Origin: Arthrobacter sp. SLBN-100
GTDB lineage: Bacteria; Actinomycetota; Actinomycetes; Actinomycetales; Micrococcaceae
Assembly (NCBI RefSeq): GCF_006715305.1
Contig: NZ_VFMY01000001.1
Location: 3,100,001-3,164,000 of the forward strand
Length of the DNA: 64,000 nt
Direction: 5' to 3'
Shown one piece after another: positions 18,557-27,491 of this stretch (the stretch's first letter is position 1; each line of letters begins with the position of its first letter). Below the pieces are notes generated by a model. The model saw only the letters and a list, made by a program, of their open reading frames with translations, was not told the origin of the DNA and did no database searches. Position numbers and translations under genes: made by a program.

Positions 18557-18774
18557 CCTCCGGTCGACCGCTTCCTCGAGCAATTGGTCAGCAGTGGAGT
18601 CCACTGCAGAAACTCGCACCATACCCGGGGGCCTAGGTGGCAGAGAGGGAATCCCGAACCCTTTTCCATTCAGTGAAACCCACCGCGCATGCCCCCTTCC
18701 CGATGCACCAAAGTTGAGTCAGGACGTGGCCCGGAACACAGGGCCGGGCATGACAGAAACGGTGCGGTAAACAC

Positions 18775-19668
18775 ATGGAGTCGACGACGACGGCAGGGCA
18801 GGTCCTCAAGGGGATAGAGTTCGCCCGACCTGAGGGTGCCACCCCGCTGCTGCTGGACCTTTATTTCCCTGCGGCGGCGCCCGCAGGGAGAGGCTTCCCC
18901 GCAGTAGTCCACTTCCACGGCGGCGGCTGGCGGACTGGCGAACGGTCCTCACTGGGGCCCATCGTGGACGGACTCGGCCCCAGCCCCATCGAACAGCTGG
19001 TCAACGCAGGCTTCCTCGTGGCTTCTGCTGACTACCGCCTCAGCACTGCCGCCACGTTCCCCGCCCAACTGCTGGATGCCAAGGCCGCCGTCCGCTGGCT
19101 CAGGGCGCATGCGCCCGACTACAACGTGGACCCGGAGCGGATCTACGCCTGGGGCGATTCGGCGGGCGGCCACCTCGCCAGCCTGGTGGGACTCACGGCT
19201 GGAGCGAAGGAGTTCCAGTCCGACGCCGACGCCGCGGGCAGTGGTACGGAGGACGCCGTCGCCGCGGTCGCTGCGTGGTACCCGCCCACCGACCTGAACC
19301 GGATGGGCGAACAAGCCCGGCCCGACGCCGTCGCACGCGCCGATGATCCAGGCTCGCGGGAGGCGTTGCTCATCGGAGTGCAGCCGTCTGACGCACCTGA
19401 CAAGGCAGCTGCAGCCAGCCCCATCACTTACGTGCACGCGGCCGCACCGCCCTTCTTCCTGGTGCATGGATCGGCCGATCGTTTCGTCCCCGCGGCCCAG
19501 TCCGTCACCTTCGCCGCGGCGCTGGAAGGTGCGGGCGCCGCCGTCGAACTCCTCCTGATTGAGGACGCGGATCATATGTGGGCGCTCGCAGACAAAAGCC
19601 CGGCCGCCGCTGAGCAGGCCACCGCCGCCACCATTGATTTCTTCCGCCGCCAGGCGCAAGCACACTGA
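18775..19668 (+). CDS. alpha/beta hydrolase (HSL/BD-FAE-like esterase)
   Basis: A 297-residue esterase with an intact triad. The oxyanion motif 'HFHGGGW' is near residues 46-52, the nucleophile Ser129 is in 'WGDSAGGH', an acidic residue follows 'HGSADRFV', and His is in 'EDADHMWAL'. Members hydrolyse small acyl or feruloyl-type esters. It is the first gene of a same-strand run with an FAH hydrolase, an aromatic hydroxylase and a DUF3500 protein, suggesting cleavage of an ester or C-C bond in an aromatic pathway. Substrate cannot be read from sequence. Confidence 0.82.
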   Translation: MESTTTAGQVLKGIEFARPEGATPLLLDLYFPAAAPAGRGFPAVVHFHGGGWRTGERSSLGPIVDGLGPSPIEQLVNAGFLVASADYRLSTAATFPAQLLDAKAAVRWLRAHAPDYNVDPERIYAWGDSAGGHLASLVGLTAGAKEFQSDADAAGSGTEDAVAAVAAWYPPTDLNRMGEQARPDAVARADDPGSREALLIGVQPSDAPDKAAAASPITYVHAAAPPFFLVHGSADRFVPAAQSVTFAAALEGAGAAVELLLIEDADHMWALADKSPAAAEQATAATIDFFRRQAQAH

Positions 19669-19722
19669 CCCAGAACCGTCCCGGTCCACGCACGTGCCCG
19701 GGCAGATTTGAAAGGCCTCCAC

Positions 19723-20595
19723 ATGCAGTTCATCGGCATCAACCACCACGGCGAACCCTGGGCAGCGGTCCTGCTGGAAACACGGGTGTTCCCGCTCGCC
19801 CCCGTCACCGACTTCTGGGCGGACCCGGAGGGCTGGCAAGACAAGGCTGTCCCGCTGGTCGAGGACGCATCAGCGTCCGACGCCGGTGCCTCGCTGGAGC
19901 GTGGGAGCGTCACCGAAGTGCCGCTCGTCCCCGCCTCGGCCCGGGTCATCTGCGTGGGCTTGAATTACAAAGCCCATGCAGCCGAGGGCAGCTACAAGGA
20001 CCAGGACCTCCCGCCGTACCCCACCCTCTTCGGCCGCTGGACCGCGTCCCTCTCCGTGGGCAACGTCCCGGTTCCCGTCCCTGCCGGCGAAGGAGGGCTG
20101 GACTGGGAAGGCGAAGTGGCGGCCTACATTGGCCGGCGGGTGGAATCCGCGGACGAGGCAGAAGCTGAAGGATCAGTCTTCGGCTACTCCACCTTCAACG
20201 ACATCACCTCCCGCACGGCCCAGAAGCTCACCTCGCAGTGGACGCTGGGCAAGAACGGCGACTTCAGCGGCCCGCTGGGACCGCTCGTCAGCCGCGACGA
20301 AGTGGGCGATCTCCGCGACGGCCTGCAGGTCCGCACCCGCGTGAACGGCGTCGAGGCCCAGAACGGCAACACCCGGGACATGATCTTCTCCGTTCCGGCC
20401 ATCATTTCGCTGATCAGCCAGACCTTCACCCTGCACCCGGGCGACGTGATCGCCACCGGTACCCCGGAGGGCGTCGGTTATGCCCGCACCCCGCAGTGGC
20501 TGCTCCAGCCCGGCGACACCGTCGAAGTGGAAATCGACAAGCTCGGCACCCTCACCACCCCCGTGGGCGAACTGTCCCTCCGGAGCCGTGCCTGA
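19723..20595 (+). CDS. fumarylacetoacetate hydrolase (FAH) family protein
   Basis: A 290-residue FAH-fold enzyme. The core 'VICVGLNYKAHA' is near residue 75. The metal-binding acids lie in 'DWEGEVAAYIG', and 'FNDITSR' and 'GDVIATGTPEGVG' complete the signature. Such enzymes hydrolyse or decarboxylate 2,4-diketo acids from ring cleavage. The ATG at 19723 has AAAGG 7 nt upstream. Its stop overlaps the start of the aromatic hydroxylase (TGATG), so the two are co-translated. It probably acts late in an aromatic pathway. Confidence 0.85.
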   Translation: MQFIGINHHGEPWAAVLLETRVFPLAPVTDFWADPEGWQDKAVPLVEDASASDAGASLERGSVTEVPLVPASARVICVGLNYKAHAAEGSYKDQDLPPYPTLFGRWTASLSVGNVPVPVPAGEGGLDWEGEVAAYIGRRVESADEAEAEGSVFGYSTFNDITSRTAQKLTSQWTLGKNGDFSGPLGPLVSRDEVGDLRDGLQVRTRVNGVEAQNGNTRDMIFSVPAIISLISQTFTLHPGDVIATGTPEGVGYARTPQWLLQPGDTVEVEIDKLGTLTTPVGELSLRSRA

Positions 20596-22346
20596 TGGTC
20601 ACCCTCCATCTGCCACCGGCACACGATATCCCGGGGGAGGTGCAGGTGCTGATCGCCGGCGGCGGCCCCAGCGGGTTGTTCCTGGCGCTGGACCTGGCCG
20701 CCCGCGGCATTCCCAGCACTGTCATCGAGCCCCGCGACGCCGTGGACCACACCCGCCCGCGGGCCAAGACCACCAACGCGCGCACCATGACGCACCTGCG
20801 CCGGCTGGGACTGGCCGATGCTCTGCGTGGCGCCTCCCCGCTCCCGGTGGACTACGCACAGGATGTTATTTTCTGCACCGGCCTCACCGGAACCGCCGCG
20901 CATGAGCTGCGCCGGTTCCGGAACGCCTTCCAGTTGGTCCCGGGCCGCTACGCCCTCCAGCCTGAATGCGGGCAGCAGGTCCCGCAGCCGGCACTGGAGG
21001 AAGTACTCCGCGCCGCCGCGGCAGACAGTCCGCTGGTCACCTTCATCACCGGCTGGAGTGTGCAGACGGTCCAACCGGCAGCCGAAACCCTTGGAACAGA
21101 GTCGCCGCACGCCGTCGTGGTGTCCGGCCCTGCAGCGGACCAGCGCAGCATCACCGCTGACTATGTGATCGGCGCCGACGGCGGGTCCTCCGCCGTCCGC
21201 CGCAGCCTGGATATCCGCCTGGAAGGCGGGTCCGCAGCGCTGTCCAACATCAGCATCCTCTTCCGTTCCAAGGACCTTGCCTCAGCCGTGGCCCTTGACC
21301 CTGCCGTCCAGTATTGGGTGGTGGGCTCGGACACGGCGGGCATGGTGGGGCCGATGGACCTGGAAGACACCTGGTGGGCCATCGTCCAGGGCGTGGACCC
21401 TGACATCACGGTCAGCGCTGAGGACGCGGGCGCCATGGTCCGCTCGCTGGTGGGATCGGCCGTGGACGTTGACGTGCTGGCCACAGACCCCTGGACCGCG
21501 CGCATGCTGCTCGCCCCTTCATACAGCAGCGGCAGCATCTTCCTGGTGGGCGACGCCGCTCACCTCAACCCGCCGTGGGGCGGCCACGGCTTCAACACGT
21601 GCATCGGCGATGCCGCCAATCTCGCGTGGAAGCTTGCCGCCACAATCAAGGGGTGGGCGGGCCCGGCGCTTCTGGCCAGCTATGAGGAGGAGCGCAGGCC
21701 GATAGCTGCCAGGACCATCCGCGACGCAGCAGCCAACGGCAAAGCCCTGGCTTACCACTTCGCCGCTCCTGACCTCGCCGCCGCCGGCCCCGCCGGGGAA
21801 GCAGCGCGGCAGGCGGCACACGAGGCCCTGGCCGTGAAGCGCAGCGAGTTCGATTCCGTGGGGCTGGTGCTCGGTTACGCCTATTGGGATTCGGCGGTGG
21901 TGGTGCCGGACGGCGCACCCGTCCCGGCAGAGGACCCCATCCACTATGTTCCCTCCGCCAGCCCCGGTTCCCTGTTGCCGCATGCGTGGCTGGAGGATGC
22001 CACCTCGCTGTACAGCCGGCTGGGCCAGGGCTTCACGCTGCTGGCCGACGCCGGCACCCTGGGCGGGGTGCCGGCCGCTACGGCTTTCGCGCCGGTGCTG
22101 GCAGCAGGTGCCCGGCAGGGCATCCCGGTGACCGTTTCCGCCGTCGGGCCTTCCGACGACGGGATGCCACTTTCGGAACTGGCGGGAGCGGACGCCGTGC
22201 TGGTCCGCCCGGACCAGCACGTGGCGTGGCGGGGCAGTTCCGCCGACGCTGCCGCCGCAGCATTGTCCGTCGCCGCCGGCCGGGCGCCATCATCACCTGC
22301 TGAAGCCGAACCAAGGAGCTCCCGTGTCAACGCCTTCATTCCGTGA
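20595..22346 (+). CDS. FAD-dependent aromatic monooxygenase (PheA/TfdB type)
   Basis: A 583-residue group A flavoprotein hydroxylase. The N-terminal dinucleotide motif 'LIAGGGPSGLFLALDLA' is near residues 18-35, the DG motif in 'YVIGADGGSSAVRR' near 195, and the GD motif in 'FLVGDAAHLNPPWGGHG' near 318. A thioredoxin-like C-terminal part follows, as in phenol hydroxylases. It inserts one oxygen into a phenolic ring using NAD(P)H. It is coupled to the FAH gene upstream and overlaps the DUF3500 gene by 23 bp. A trihydroxybenzoate or phloroglucinol-type substrate is my inference. Confidence 0.85.
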   Translation: MVTLHLPPAHDIPGEVQVLIAGGGPSGLFLALDLAARGIPSTVIEPRDAVDHTRPRAKTTNARTMTHLRRLGLADALRGASPLPVDYAQDVIFCTGLTGTAAHELRRFRNAFQLVPGRYALQPECGQQVPQPALEEVLRAAAADSPLVTFITGWSVQTVQPAAETLGTESPHAVVVSGPAADQRSITADYVIGADGGSSAVRRSLDIRLEGGSAALSNISILFRSKDLASAVALDPAVQYWVVGSDTAGMVGPMDLEDTWWAIVQGVDPDITVSAEDAGAMVRSLVGSAVDVDVLATDPWTARMLLAPSYSSGSIFLVGDAAHLNPPWGGHGFNTCIGDAANLAWKLAATIKGWAGPALLASYEEERRPIAARTIRDAAANGKALAYHFAAPDLAAAGPAGEAARQAAHEALAVKRSEFDSVGLVLGYAYWDSAVVVPDGAPVPAEDPIHYVPSASPGSLLPHAWLEDATSLYSRLGQGFTLLADAGTLGGVPAATAFAPVLAAGARQGIPVTVSAVGPSDDGMPLSELAGADAVLVRPDQHVAWRGSSADAAAAALSVAAGRAPSSPAEAEPRSSRVNAFIP

Positions 22347-23568
22347 TTTCCTTTTTGCCCCGGACCACCCGCGCGTGGCGGAGATCCGCGGCCTGGACGC
22401 GCGCGAGTACGCGGAGGCGGCCACCAGGGATTCCTTCGCCGGGCCCATGATCGAGGGCTGGAAGACGCTGTATCCGCAGCCGTTCAAAGGCATCACGAAC
22501 GACGGCGTCCTCCGTCCCGGGCTGTATCCCCTCGCCCCTGCGCGGGCGGGGGAGGAGGCGCCCACCGCGGAGATGGCGGCTGCGGCCCGCAAGCTTTTGG
22601 ACGCCCTGACCCTCGAGCAGGCGTCCCGGTTGAGCTATACAGTGGATGCGCCCGAGTGGCAGAGCTGGGCGAACCCGGAGTTTATGCAGCACGATACCGG
22701 GCTCCGCCTGGACGAGCTGGACGCGCCGGTGCGCGATGCCATATTCGCCGTGGTGGAAGCGTCCCTGAGCCCGGCGGGCTTTGAGCTGGTCCGCAACCTC
22801 ATGCGGATCAACGGCTTCCTCGGTGACCTGGTGGAGTTGCCCCTGCTGATGAACGAGTTCAGCTACAACTTCGCCCTGTACGGCGAGCCGTCCGAGACCG
22901 CGCCGTGGGGGTGGCAGCTTTTTGGCCACCACGCCGCGCTGAACTGCCTGGTGGCCGGAACGCAGCTGGTGATCTCGCCGGTGTTTATGGGTGCCGAGCC
23001 GGACGTCATCGACGCCGGGCCGCACCAGGGTGTGGCTGTGTTCAAGGAGCGCATCGCCCTGGCCCGTGAACTGATGGGTGCACTGCCTGCTGTGCTCCGG
23101 GCTGAAGCCACGGTGTACGAGTCCATGGTGGACCCGGCGATGCCGGAAGGCCGTCTTCATGCCGGGGATGAGCGGCATCTTGGCGGGTGCTTCCAGGACA
23201 ACCGGGTGATCCCTTACGAGGGCATTTCTGTTGCCGCTATGCCGGCGGAAGCCCGCAAGATCCTGGACGCGGTGGTGGAGGACTTTATTGCCTACCTCCC
23301 GGACGGGCCCAGGGCAGCGCGGCGCCGCGAGATCCAGGAGCACTACGACGAGACGTTCTTCAGCTGGATCGGCGGCTGGGAGGGGCAGGAGGCCTTCTAC
23401 TTCCGGCTGCAGAGTCCCATGGTGGTCCTGGAGCTGGACCACCACACCGGGGTTTTCCTCAGCAACGACGAACCCGCTCCGTTCCACATGCACACCGTGG
23501 TCCGGACGCCCAACGGCAACGACTACGGCCGCGAGCTGGTGAAGCAGCACTCATCGGTTGCTCCGTAA
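22324..23568 (+). CDS. DUF3500 family protein
   Basis: A 414-residue soluble protein of the DUF3500 family, with no signal peptide seen. It begins at GTG 22324, inside the end of the hydroxylase gene, so it is probably translated with it. Possible functional residues are the conserved-looking 'LFGHHAALN' (about residue 200), 'LELDHHTGVF' (about 375) and 'FHMHTVVRTPNGNDYG' (about 390), a histidine-rich set that could bind a metal. DUF3500 has no well-established biochemical role. The operon context suggests a step in aromatic or polyphenol breakdown. Confidence 0.75.
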   Translation: MSTPSFRDFLFAPDHPRVAEIRGLDAREYAEAATRDSFAGPMIEGWKTLYPQPFKGITNDGVLRPGLYPLAPARAGEEAPTAEMAAAARKLLDALTLEQASRLSYTVDAPEWQSWANPEFMQHDTGLRLDELDAPVRDAIFAVVEASLSPAGFELVRNLMRINGFLGDLVELPLLMNEFSYNFALYGEPSETAPWGWQLFGHHAALNCLVAGTQLVISPVFMGAEPDVIDAGPHQGVAVFKERIALARELMGALPAVLRAEATVYESMVDPAMPEGRLHAGDERHLGGCFQDNRVIPYEGISVAAMPAEARKILDAVVEDFIAYLPDGPRAARRREIQEHYDETFFSWIGGWEGQEAFYFRLQSPMVVLELDHHTGVFLSNDEPAPFHMHTVVRTPNGNDYGRELVKQHSSVAP

Positions 23569-23627
23569 CCGCCTTTTTGAACGTCGAAAAGGGCATCTAC
23601 GGAGCAGTCGATGGTCCACGGAAACCA

Positions 23628-23665
23628 AGATGGCCCGGACTTCCTGTCGGAAGTCCGGGCCATCT
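23628..23665. terminator. bidirectional terminator, 16-bp stem
   Basis: A perfect 16-bp stem (23628-23643 with 23650-23665) and 6-nt loop lie between convergent genes; its arms read ATGGCCCGG inward. A short T-containing tail follows on the plus strand. It ends both the DUF3500 operon and the quercetinase message. Confidence 0.8.
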
Positions 23666-23677
23666 GCTTTGTAGACG

Positions 23678-24748
23678 CTAGGAGATTTCCAGCGCGGTCC
23701 GGCGCTGTGGCGGCGGGCCCACCACGGTCAGGTCCAACTCGGCCTGCGCGCGGCCGAAGCCTTCCATGTCCATGTAGGGCTCGCCGCCCTCGGTGTACAT
23801 GTAGTCGTCGGTCGGCTTGTTGAAGTATTCAAAGAACCCGTTGAATACCGACGGCGTGAGGAAGCCCAGCATCTGGGTGTTGTGCGAGTCCAGGGCAAAG
23901 GAGTGGACAGTGCCGGCGGGGGCATGGACAAAGTCGCCCTTGGTCAGCAGCATTTCCCGGCCGTTGGCGTACAGCCACATGCGGCCTTCGGTGACGAGGA
24001 AGTTCTCGGTGTGCTCCGAGTGGAAGTGCAGCGGAATGTAGGGCGTCTTGGCGCCCTTGGTGTGCACCGCGAAGTAGTTCGAGCCGGTGTTGGCCGGCCG
24101 GGACAGGTAGGTGAACATGGTCTGGTAGCTGATCAGGCGCTCGCCCTCGTGCGCACTCAGGAAGTAAGGCCTCTGCGTGGGCGGCAGGCCGGCGTCGTGC
24201 TTGAAGGAAGGCTCCACGCGCTCAACGTCGGGGAAGGTGATGCCGAACTCGGCGCCAACTTCGGCCTGTTCCTGGAGGCTGGCCTTGTGGCCGGCCCGGA
24301 CGGGCGGGATGTGGGCGTCAATGGGGGTGCCGACGCGCTCGTAGTAGGCCTCGGCGCCGCCCGGCGTCATCCAGTTGAGGAAGCGGGTGTAATGGCTGGC
24401 CATGCGGTAGGCATGGGGAGTGTTCGGCGGGATGACCACGGAGTCGCCGGGGGTGAGGATGCGGCTTTCACCGGACAGCCAGACGTGCAGGATCCCGTCG
24501 AAAACGTAAAGGGTTTTGTGCTCCACCTTGTGGCTGACGAACGGCGATTCCCGGCCCATTCCGCCGGAGATGTAGGCGGCGCTGAAGATTCCGCCGGTAT
24601 CCGCCGCGCGGGCGATAACGGTGACCAGCTGGCCGTTGATCTCGTAGCGTGCGCCTTCGCCTGACGCCATGTAGTAGGGGACAGCTTCACCGGGCAGGGT
24701 GTTGGCCACCGGCAGTTGCTGGTTCATTTCCTCCACGCTGAGGGACAT
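23678..24748 (-). CDS. quercetin 2,3-dioxygenase-like bicupin
   Basis: A 356-residue two-cupin protein resembling bacterial quercetinases (YxaG/QdoI), which open the C ring of quercetin, releasing CO and a depside. The C-terminal cupin keeps all four metal ligands: H-x-H and Glu in 'LHFHSEHTENF' (about residues 238-248) plus His in 'GTVHSF'. In the N-terminal cupin the first His is Val and the Glu is Lys ('VSHKVEHKTLYV'), so only two of four ligands remain. It is divergent from a type-B carboxylesterase across a shared inverted repeat. Confidence 0.75.
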   Translation of the reverse strand: MSLSVEEMNQQLPVANTLPGEAVPYYMASGEGARYEINGQLVTVIARAADTGGIFSAAYISGGMGRESPFVSHKVEHKTLYVFDGILHVWLSGESRILTPGDSVVIPPNTPHAYRMASHYTRFLNWMTPGGAEAYYERVGTPIDAHIPPVRAGHKASLQEQAEVGAEFGITFPDVERVEPSFKHDAGLPPTQRPYFLSAHEGERLISYQTMFTYLSRPANTGSNYFAVHTKGAKTPYIPLHFHSEHTENFLVTEGRMWLYANGREMLLTKGDFVHAPAGTVHSFALDSHNTQMLGFLTPSVFNGFFEYFNKPTDDYMYTEGGEPYMDMEGFGRAQAELDLTVVGPPPQRRTALEIS

Positions 24749-24833
24749 GGTTCCTTCTTTCCAGTCGTCCGGCTGCGCCGGGATGTGACCTCCATCATCA
24801 CTCGTGCCTGCGTGTGACCACGAGCCGGAATTT

Positions 24834-24871
24834 CAATGGGTGAAAGCCCAAGTGTGCTGCTCCACCCATTG
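24834..24871. promoter_or_regulatory. inverted repeat in the divergent quercetinase/esterase promoter region
   Basis: CAATGGGTG (24834-24842) and CACCCATTG (24863-24871) are perfect 9-bp inverted arms 20 bp apart, within the 170-bp interval between the two divergent genes. The layout suits a regulator controlling both genes together. No regulator gene is adjacent, so its identity is open. Confidence 0.5.
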
Positions 24872-24918
24872 CTGGGATGCTGGCAGTCACACCTACGCCA
24901 CCAGGAGTACCAGCCGGC

Positions 24919-26472
24919 ATGACCCTCGCCACCAGCGCAGCCACCGCCACCACTGCCCAAGGAACCGTCCGCGGCGCAACCTCCTTGGTTGGTGGCCGCG
25001 GTGTCAGCTGCTTCCTGGGGATCCCTTACGCAGGTTCCCCGGCCGGGAAGCGCCGCTTCCTGCTGCCGGTCCCCGCGGAGGGCTGGACCGGAGTGCGGGA
25101 GTGCACGATGGCGGGACCCGCAGCGCCCCAGAACCCCGAGACTCCGGCTCCGCCTGGCCGCAAGCCGCGGACGTGGAGCGAAAGCGAATGCCTCAACCTG
25201 AACGTCTGGACGCCGGATTTGGCCGGTTCGGGGTTGCCCGTGATGGTGTGGGTCCATGGCGGCGCGTACGTTTCGGGCTCGGGCAGTGACGGAATGTGCG
25301 ACGGCGCCAATCTCGCAGGTGCGACCGGCGCTGTTGTGGTGACCATCAATTACCGGCTGGGTGCGCTGGGTTTCCTGCACCTGGGTGAGCTGCTGGGACC
25401 TGAGTATGCCGACTCTTCGAACGTTGCACTGCTGGATGTGCTCGAGGCACTGCAGTGGGTCAAGAGGAACATTGGGTCCTTCGGCGGGGACCCGGACAAC
25501 GTGACGGTCTTTGGTGAGTCTGCCGGGGCTGCCGCTGTGGGCACGCTGCTGGGAATGCCTGCTTCGCAAGGACTGTTCCGGCGGGCGATCATGCAGAGCG
25601 GTACGGCTGAGAGGTACCGGAGTGGGGAGGATTCTTCCCGGATCAGCCTCGAGTTCCTATCGCTGTGCGGGCTGGAGTCTGCTCGTGCCCGCGACTTGTT
25701 GACGCTCCCGGTGGAACGGCTGCTGGAGGCCCAGGAGCAGCTGGTGCAGCGGTTCGGGGCGCGCACCCACGCAGTGCCGCTGCCGTTCCAGCCCACGGTG
25801 GGAACGCCGTCACTTCCTGTGCCTCCGCTGGAGTCGGTACGAAATGGCCTTAATTCCGATGTTGACCTGCTGATCGGGACGAACCTGAATGAAGGGTCAT
25901 TTGCCGTGGAGATGCGGCCGGTGGATTCGTCGGAGCCGTCCCCTGCGGAGCGTGCTGCAGCGGTGCTGGCGGACGCCGGGGCTGCCTTTGGACGGGTAGG
26001 GCAGTACGCGCAGGCTCTCGGTGCCGCCTTGGGGGCGGAGCCCAGCGGCAAACAGTTGCTGGAAGCGGCCGTTTCCGACGCCGTGTACCGGCAGCCCAGC
26101 AACCGCCTGCTGGATGCCCGGCAGGGGTGCTCGGGGAAGACCTTTTCCTATCTCTTCACCTGGCGCAGCCCTGCCATGGGCGGGAAGCTGGGCGCGTGCC
26201 ATGCCCTGGATATCCCGTTCGTGTTCCGGCAGCTGGGCTCGCCCGAGGCGGCGTTCCTCACGCGGGGGACGGCGCCGGAGAGCCTAAGCGAGATGATGAG
26301 CACCGCCTGGGCCGCGTTCGCGCAGACGGGCAAGCCCGCCGCCGTCGGCTTGCCTGACTGGCCGCTTTATGGTCCGGGCCGCAGGACCATGATCCTCGAC
26401 GAACCGCCACGGGTGCAGGACGATCCGCGCCGGGAACTCCGCGGGTTCTGGGCGGAGACGCCGGCAGGCTAG
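24919..26472 (+). CDS. type-B carboxylesterase
   Basis: A 517-residue carboxylesterase/lipase of the PnbA type. The nucleophile is Ser201 in 'FGESAGAAAV', the acid is probably the Glu in 'TNLNEGSF', and the His is in 'GACHALDIPFVF'; the oxyanion block 'VHGGAYVSGS' is intact. The ATG at 24919 has AGGAG 11 nt upstream and is preferred over an in-frame ATG at 24877 without a ribosome binding site. No signal peptide is seen, so it is cytoplasmic. Next to a quercetinase it is a plausible depside or phenolic-ester hydrolase. Confidence 0.82.
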   Translation: MTLATSAATATTAQGTVRGATSLVGGRGVSCFLGIPYAGSPAGKRRFLLPVPAEGWTGVRECTMAGPAAPQNPETPAPPGRKPRTWSESECLNLNVWTPDLAGSGLPVMVWVHGGAYVSGSGSDGMCDGANLAGATGAVVVTINYRLGALGFLHLGELLGPEYADSSNVALLDVLEALQWVKRNIGSFGGDPDNVTVFGESAGAAAVGTLLGMPASQGLFRRAIMQSGTAERYRSGEDSSRISLEFLSLCGLESARARDLLTLPVERLLEAQEQLVQRFGARTHAVPLPFQPTVGTPSLPVPPLESVRNGLNSDVDLLIGTNLNEGSFAVEMRPVDSSEPSPAERAAAVLADAGAAFGRVGQYAQALGAALGAEPSGKQLLEAAVSDAVYRQPSNRLLDARQGCSGKTFSYLFTWRSPAMGGKLGACHALDIPFVFRQLGSPEAAFLTRGTAPESLSEMMSTAWAAFAQTGKPAAVGLPDWPLYGPGRRTMILDEPPRVQDDPRRELRGFWAETPAG

Positions 26473-26653
26473 GGATAGGAGTGGTCTGCTGGCTTCTCCG
26501 TATCGCCCACCTGATGCAGGCGCCTACGTTGGGTGGTGCCGCCAGCGGCTTAAGCTGCTTGTCGCTGAGGAGCATTTCGGCTGTTGAGAGGATCATCAAG
26601 TGCCGTTGCAGACGACAGGCGGCTTCGCAGCCGCGCGCCTCAGCTTTGTCCTG

Positions 26654-27172
26654 TCAGCTGTTCTGCAAGACCTCGTGACGGTGTCCCAGCAGGGGGAGGA
26701 TTCGGTTGACCGTCTCATCTATACCTTCTGATGTTGTCACCGTGATTCCGGCTTCATCCAATTCGAGAGGCTGGAGTGTCTCCAACTGTGAATCGAGGAG
26801 GGACGGGGGCATAAAGTGCCCGGGACGCTGGTTCAGCCGGGTTAGCAGGAGGGATAGCTCGACGTCGAGTTGAACGAAAATTGTGGCCGGAGCCTTGGCC
26901 CTGATTGCGTCTCTGTAGGCGCGTTTCAGTGCAGAGCAGGCCACGATGATCCCATCGGGATGGGTCGCAGCGAGTTCGGCACCGACAAGGCCGAGCCATG
27001 GCCACCGATCCTCGTCAGTCAGGGGGCTACCTGCAGCCATCTTGTTGACGTTGGCTTGGGGATGCAGTGAGTCGGCGTCGACGAACTTCGCTCCCAGATG
27101 GCGGGCCAACGCCTCGCCAACAGTTGACTTTCCTGCCCCGCACACGCCCATAACGACAATGACGGGCTCCAC
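26654..27172 (-). CDS. gntK: gluconokinase
   Basis: A 172-residue P-loop kinase. The Walker A motif 'GVCGAGKST' is at residues 9-17, followed by the gluconokinase blocks 'VDADSLHP', 'NVNKMAAGSPLTDEDR', 'CSALKRAYRD' and 'RPGHFMPPSLLDSQ'. It makes 6-phosphogluconate from gluconate for the pentose-phosphate pathway. It is the third gene of a LacI/ABM/gntK operon, its start overlapping the ABM stop by 1 bp. It may phosphorylate a product of the divergent TRAP/dehydrogenase island. Confidence 0.93.
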   Translation of the reverse strand: MEPVIVVMGVCGAGKSTVGEALARHLGAKFVDADSLHPQANVNKMAAGSPLTDEDRWPWLGLVGAELAATHPDGIIVACSALKRAYRDAIRAKAPATIFVQLDVELSLLLTRLNQRPGHFMPPSLLDSQLETLQPLELDEAGITVTTSEGIDETVNRILPLLGHRHEVLQNS

Positions 27173-27483
27173 TACAGCGTCCCCTGCTGCGCTGTTCCGG
27201 CGGGAATCGGGGCGAGCCTGGTAACTTCCACGGGCCCGTCCAAGAGGCCCTCAAGTGAAGCGTTCAGGCGCTGGACGGGCTCTCCTGCCCCGTGTGCGTC
27301 CAGTAGTTCCGCGCTGTCCCACTTTTCGATCATGACGATCTGGCCGTTGGGAGCCTCATGTATGGCGTAGAACTGGCATCCCGCTTCCTCGTGAACCTCG
27401 GCGATGGCTGGGGCGAGGGCGGCAGTTACCTGGTTGAACGCCCCTTCTTTGGGGGTGAAGACGGCGGTAACGATGACGGTCAT
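27172..27483 (-). CDS. antibiotic-biosynthesis-monooxygenase (ABM) domain protein
   Basis: A 103-residue protein with the ferredoxin-like dimeric alpha/beta-barrel of the ABM/YgiN group ('EVHEEAGCQFYAIHEAP', 'MIEKWDSAELLDAHG'). Relatives include quinol monooxygenases and many of unknown function. It lies 8 bp after the LacI gene and overlaps gntK, so it is expressed with both. Its role in gluconate or sugar-acid use is not known. Confidence 0.8.
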   Translation of the reverse strand: MTVIVTAVFTPKEGAFNQVTAALAPAIAEVHEEAGCQFYAIHEAPNGQIVMIEKWDSAELLDAHGAGEPVQRLNASLEGLLDGPVEVTRLAPIPAGTAQQGTL

Positions 27484-27491
27484 GGGGTTCC

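Noticed and set aside
22336..23550. 404-codon frame opposite the DUF3500 gene
   Set aside because: His/Arg-rich shadow with no motif; the DUF3500 frame overlaps and follows the hydroxylase gene as an operon member.
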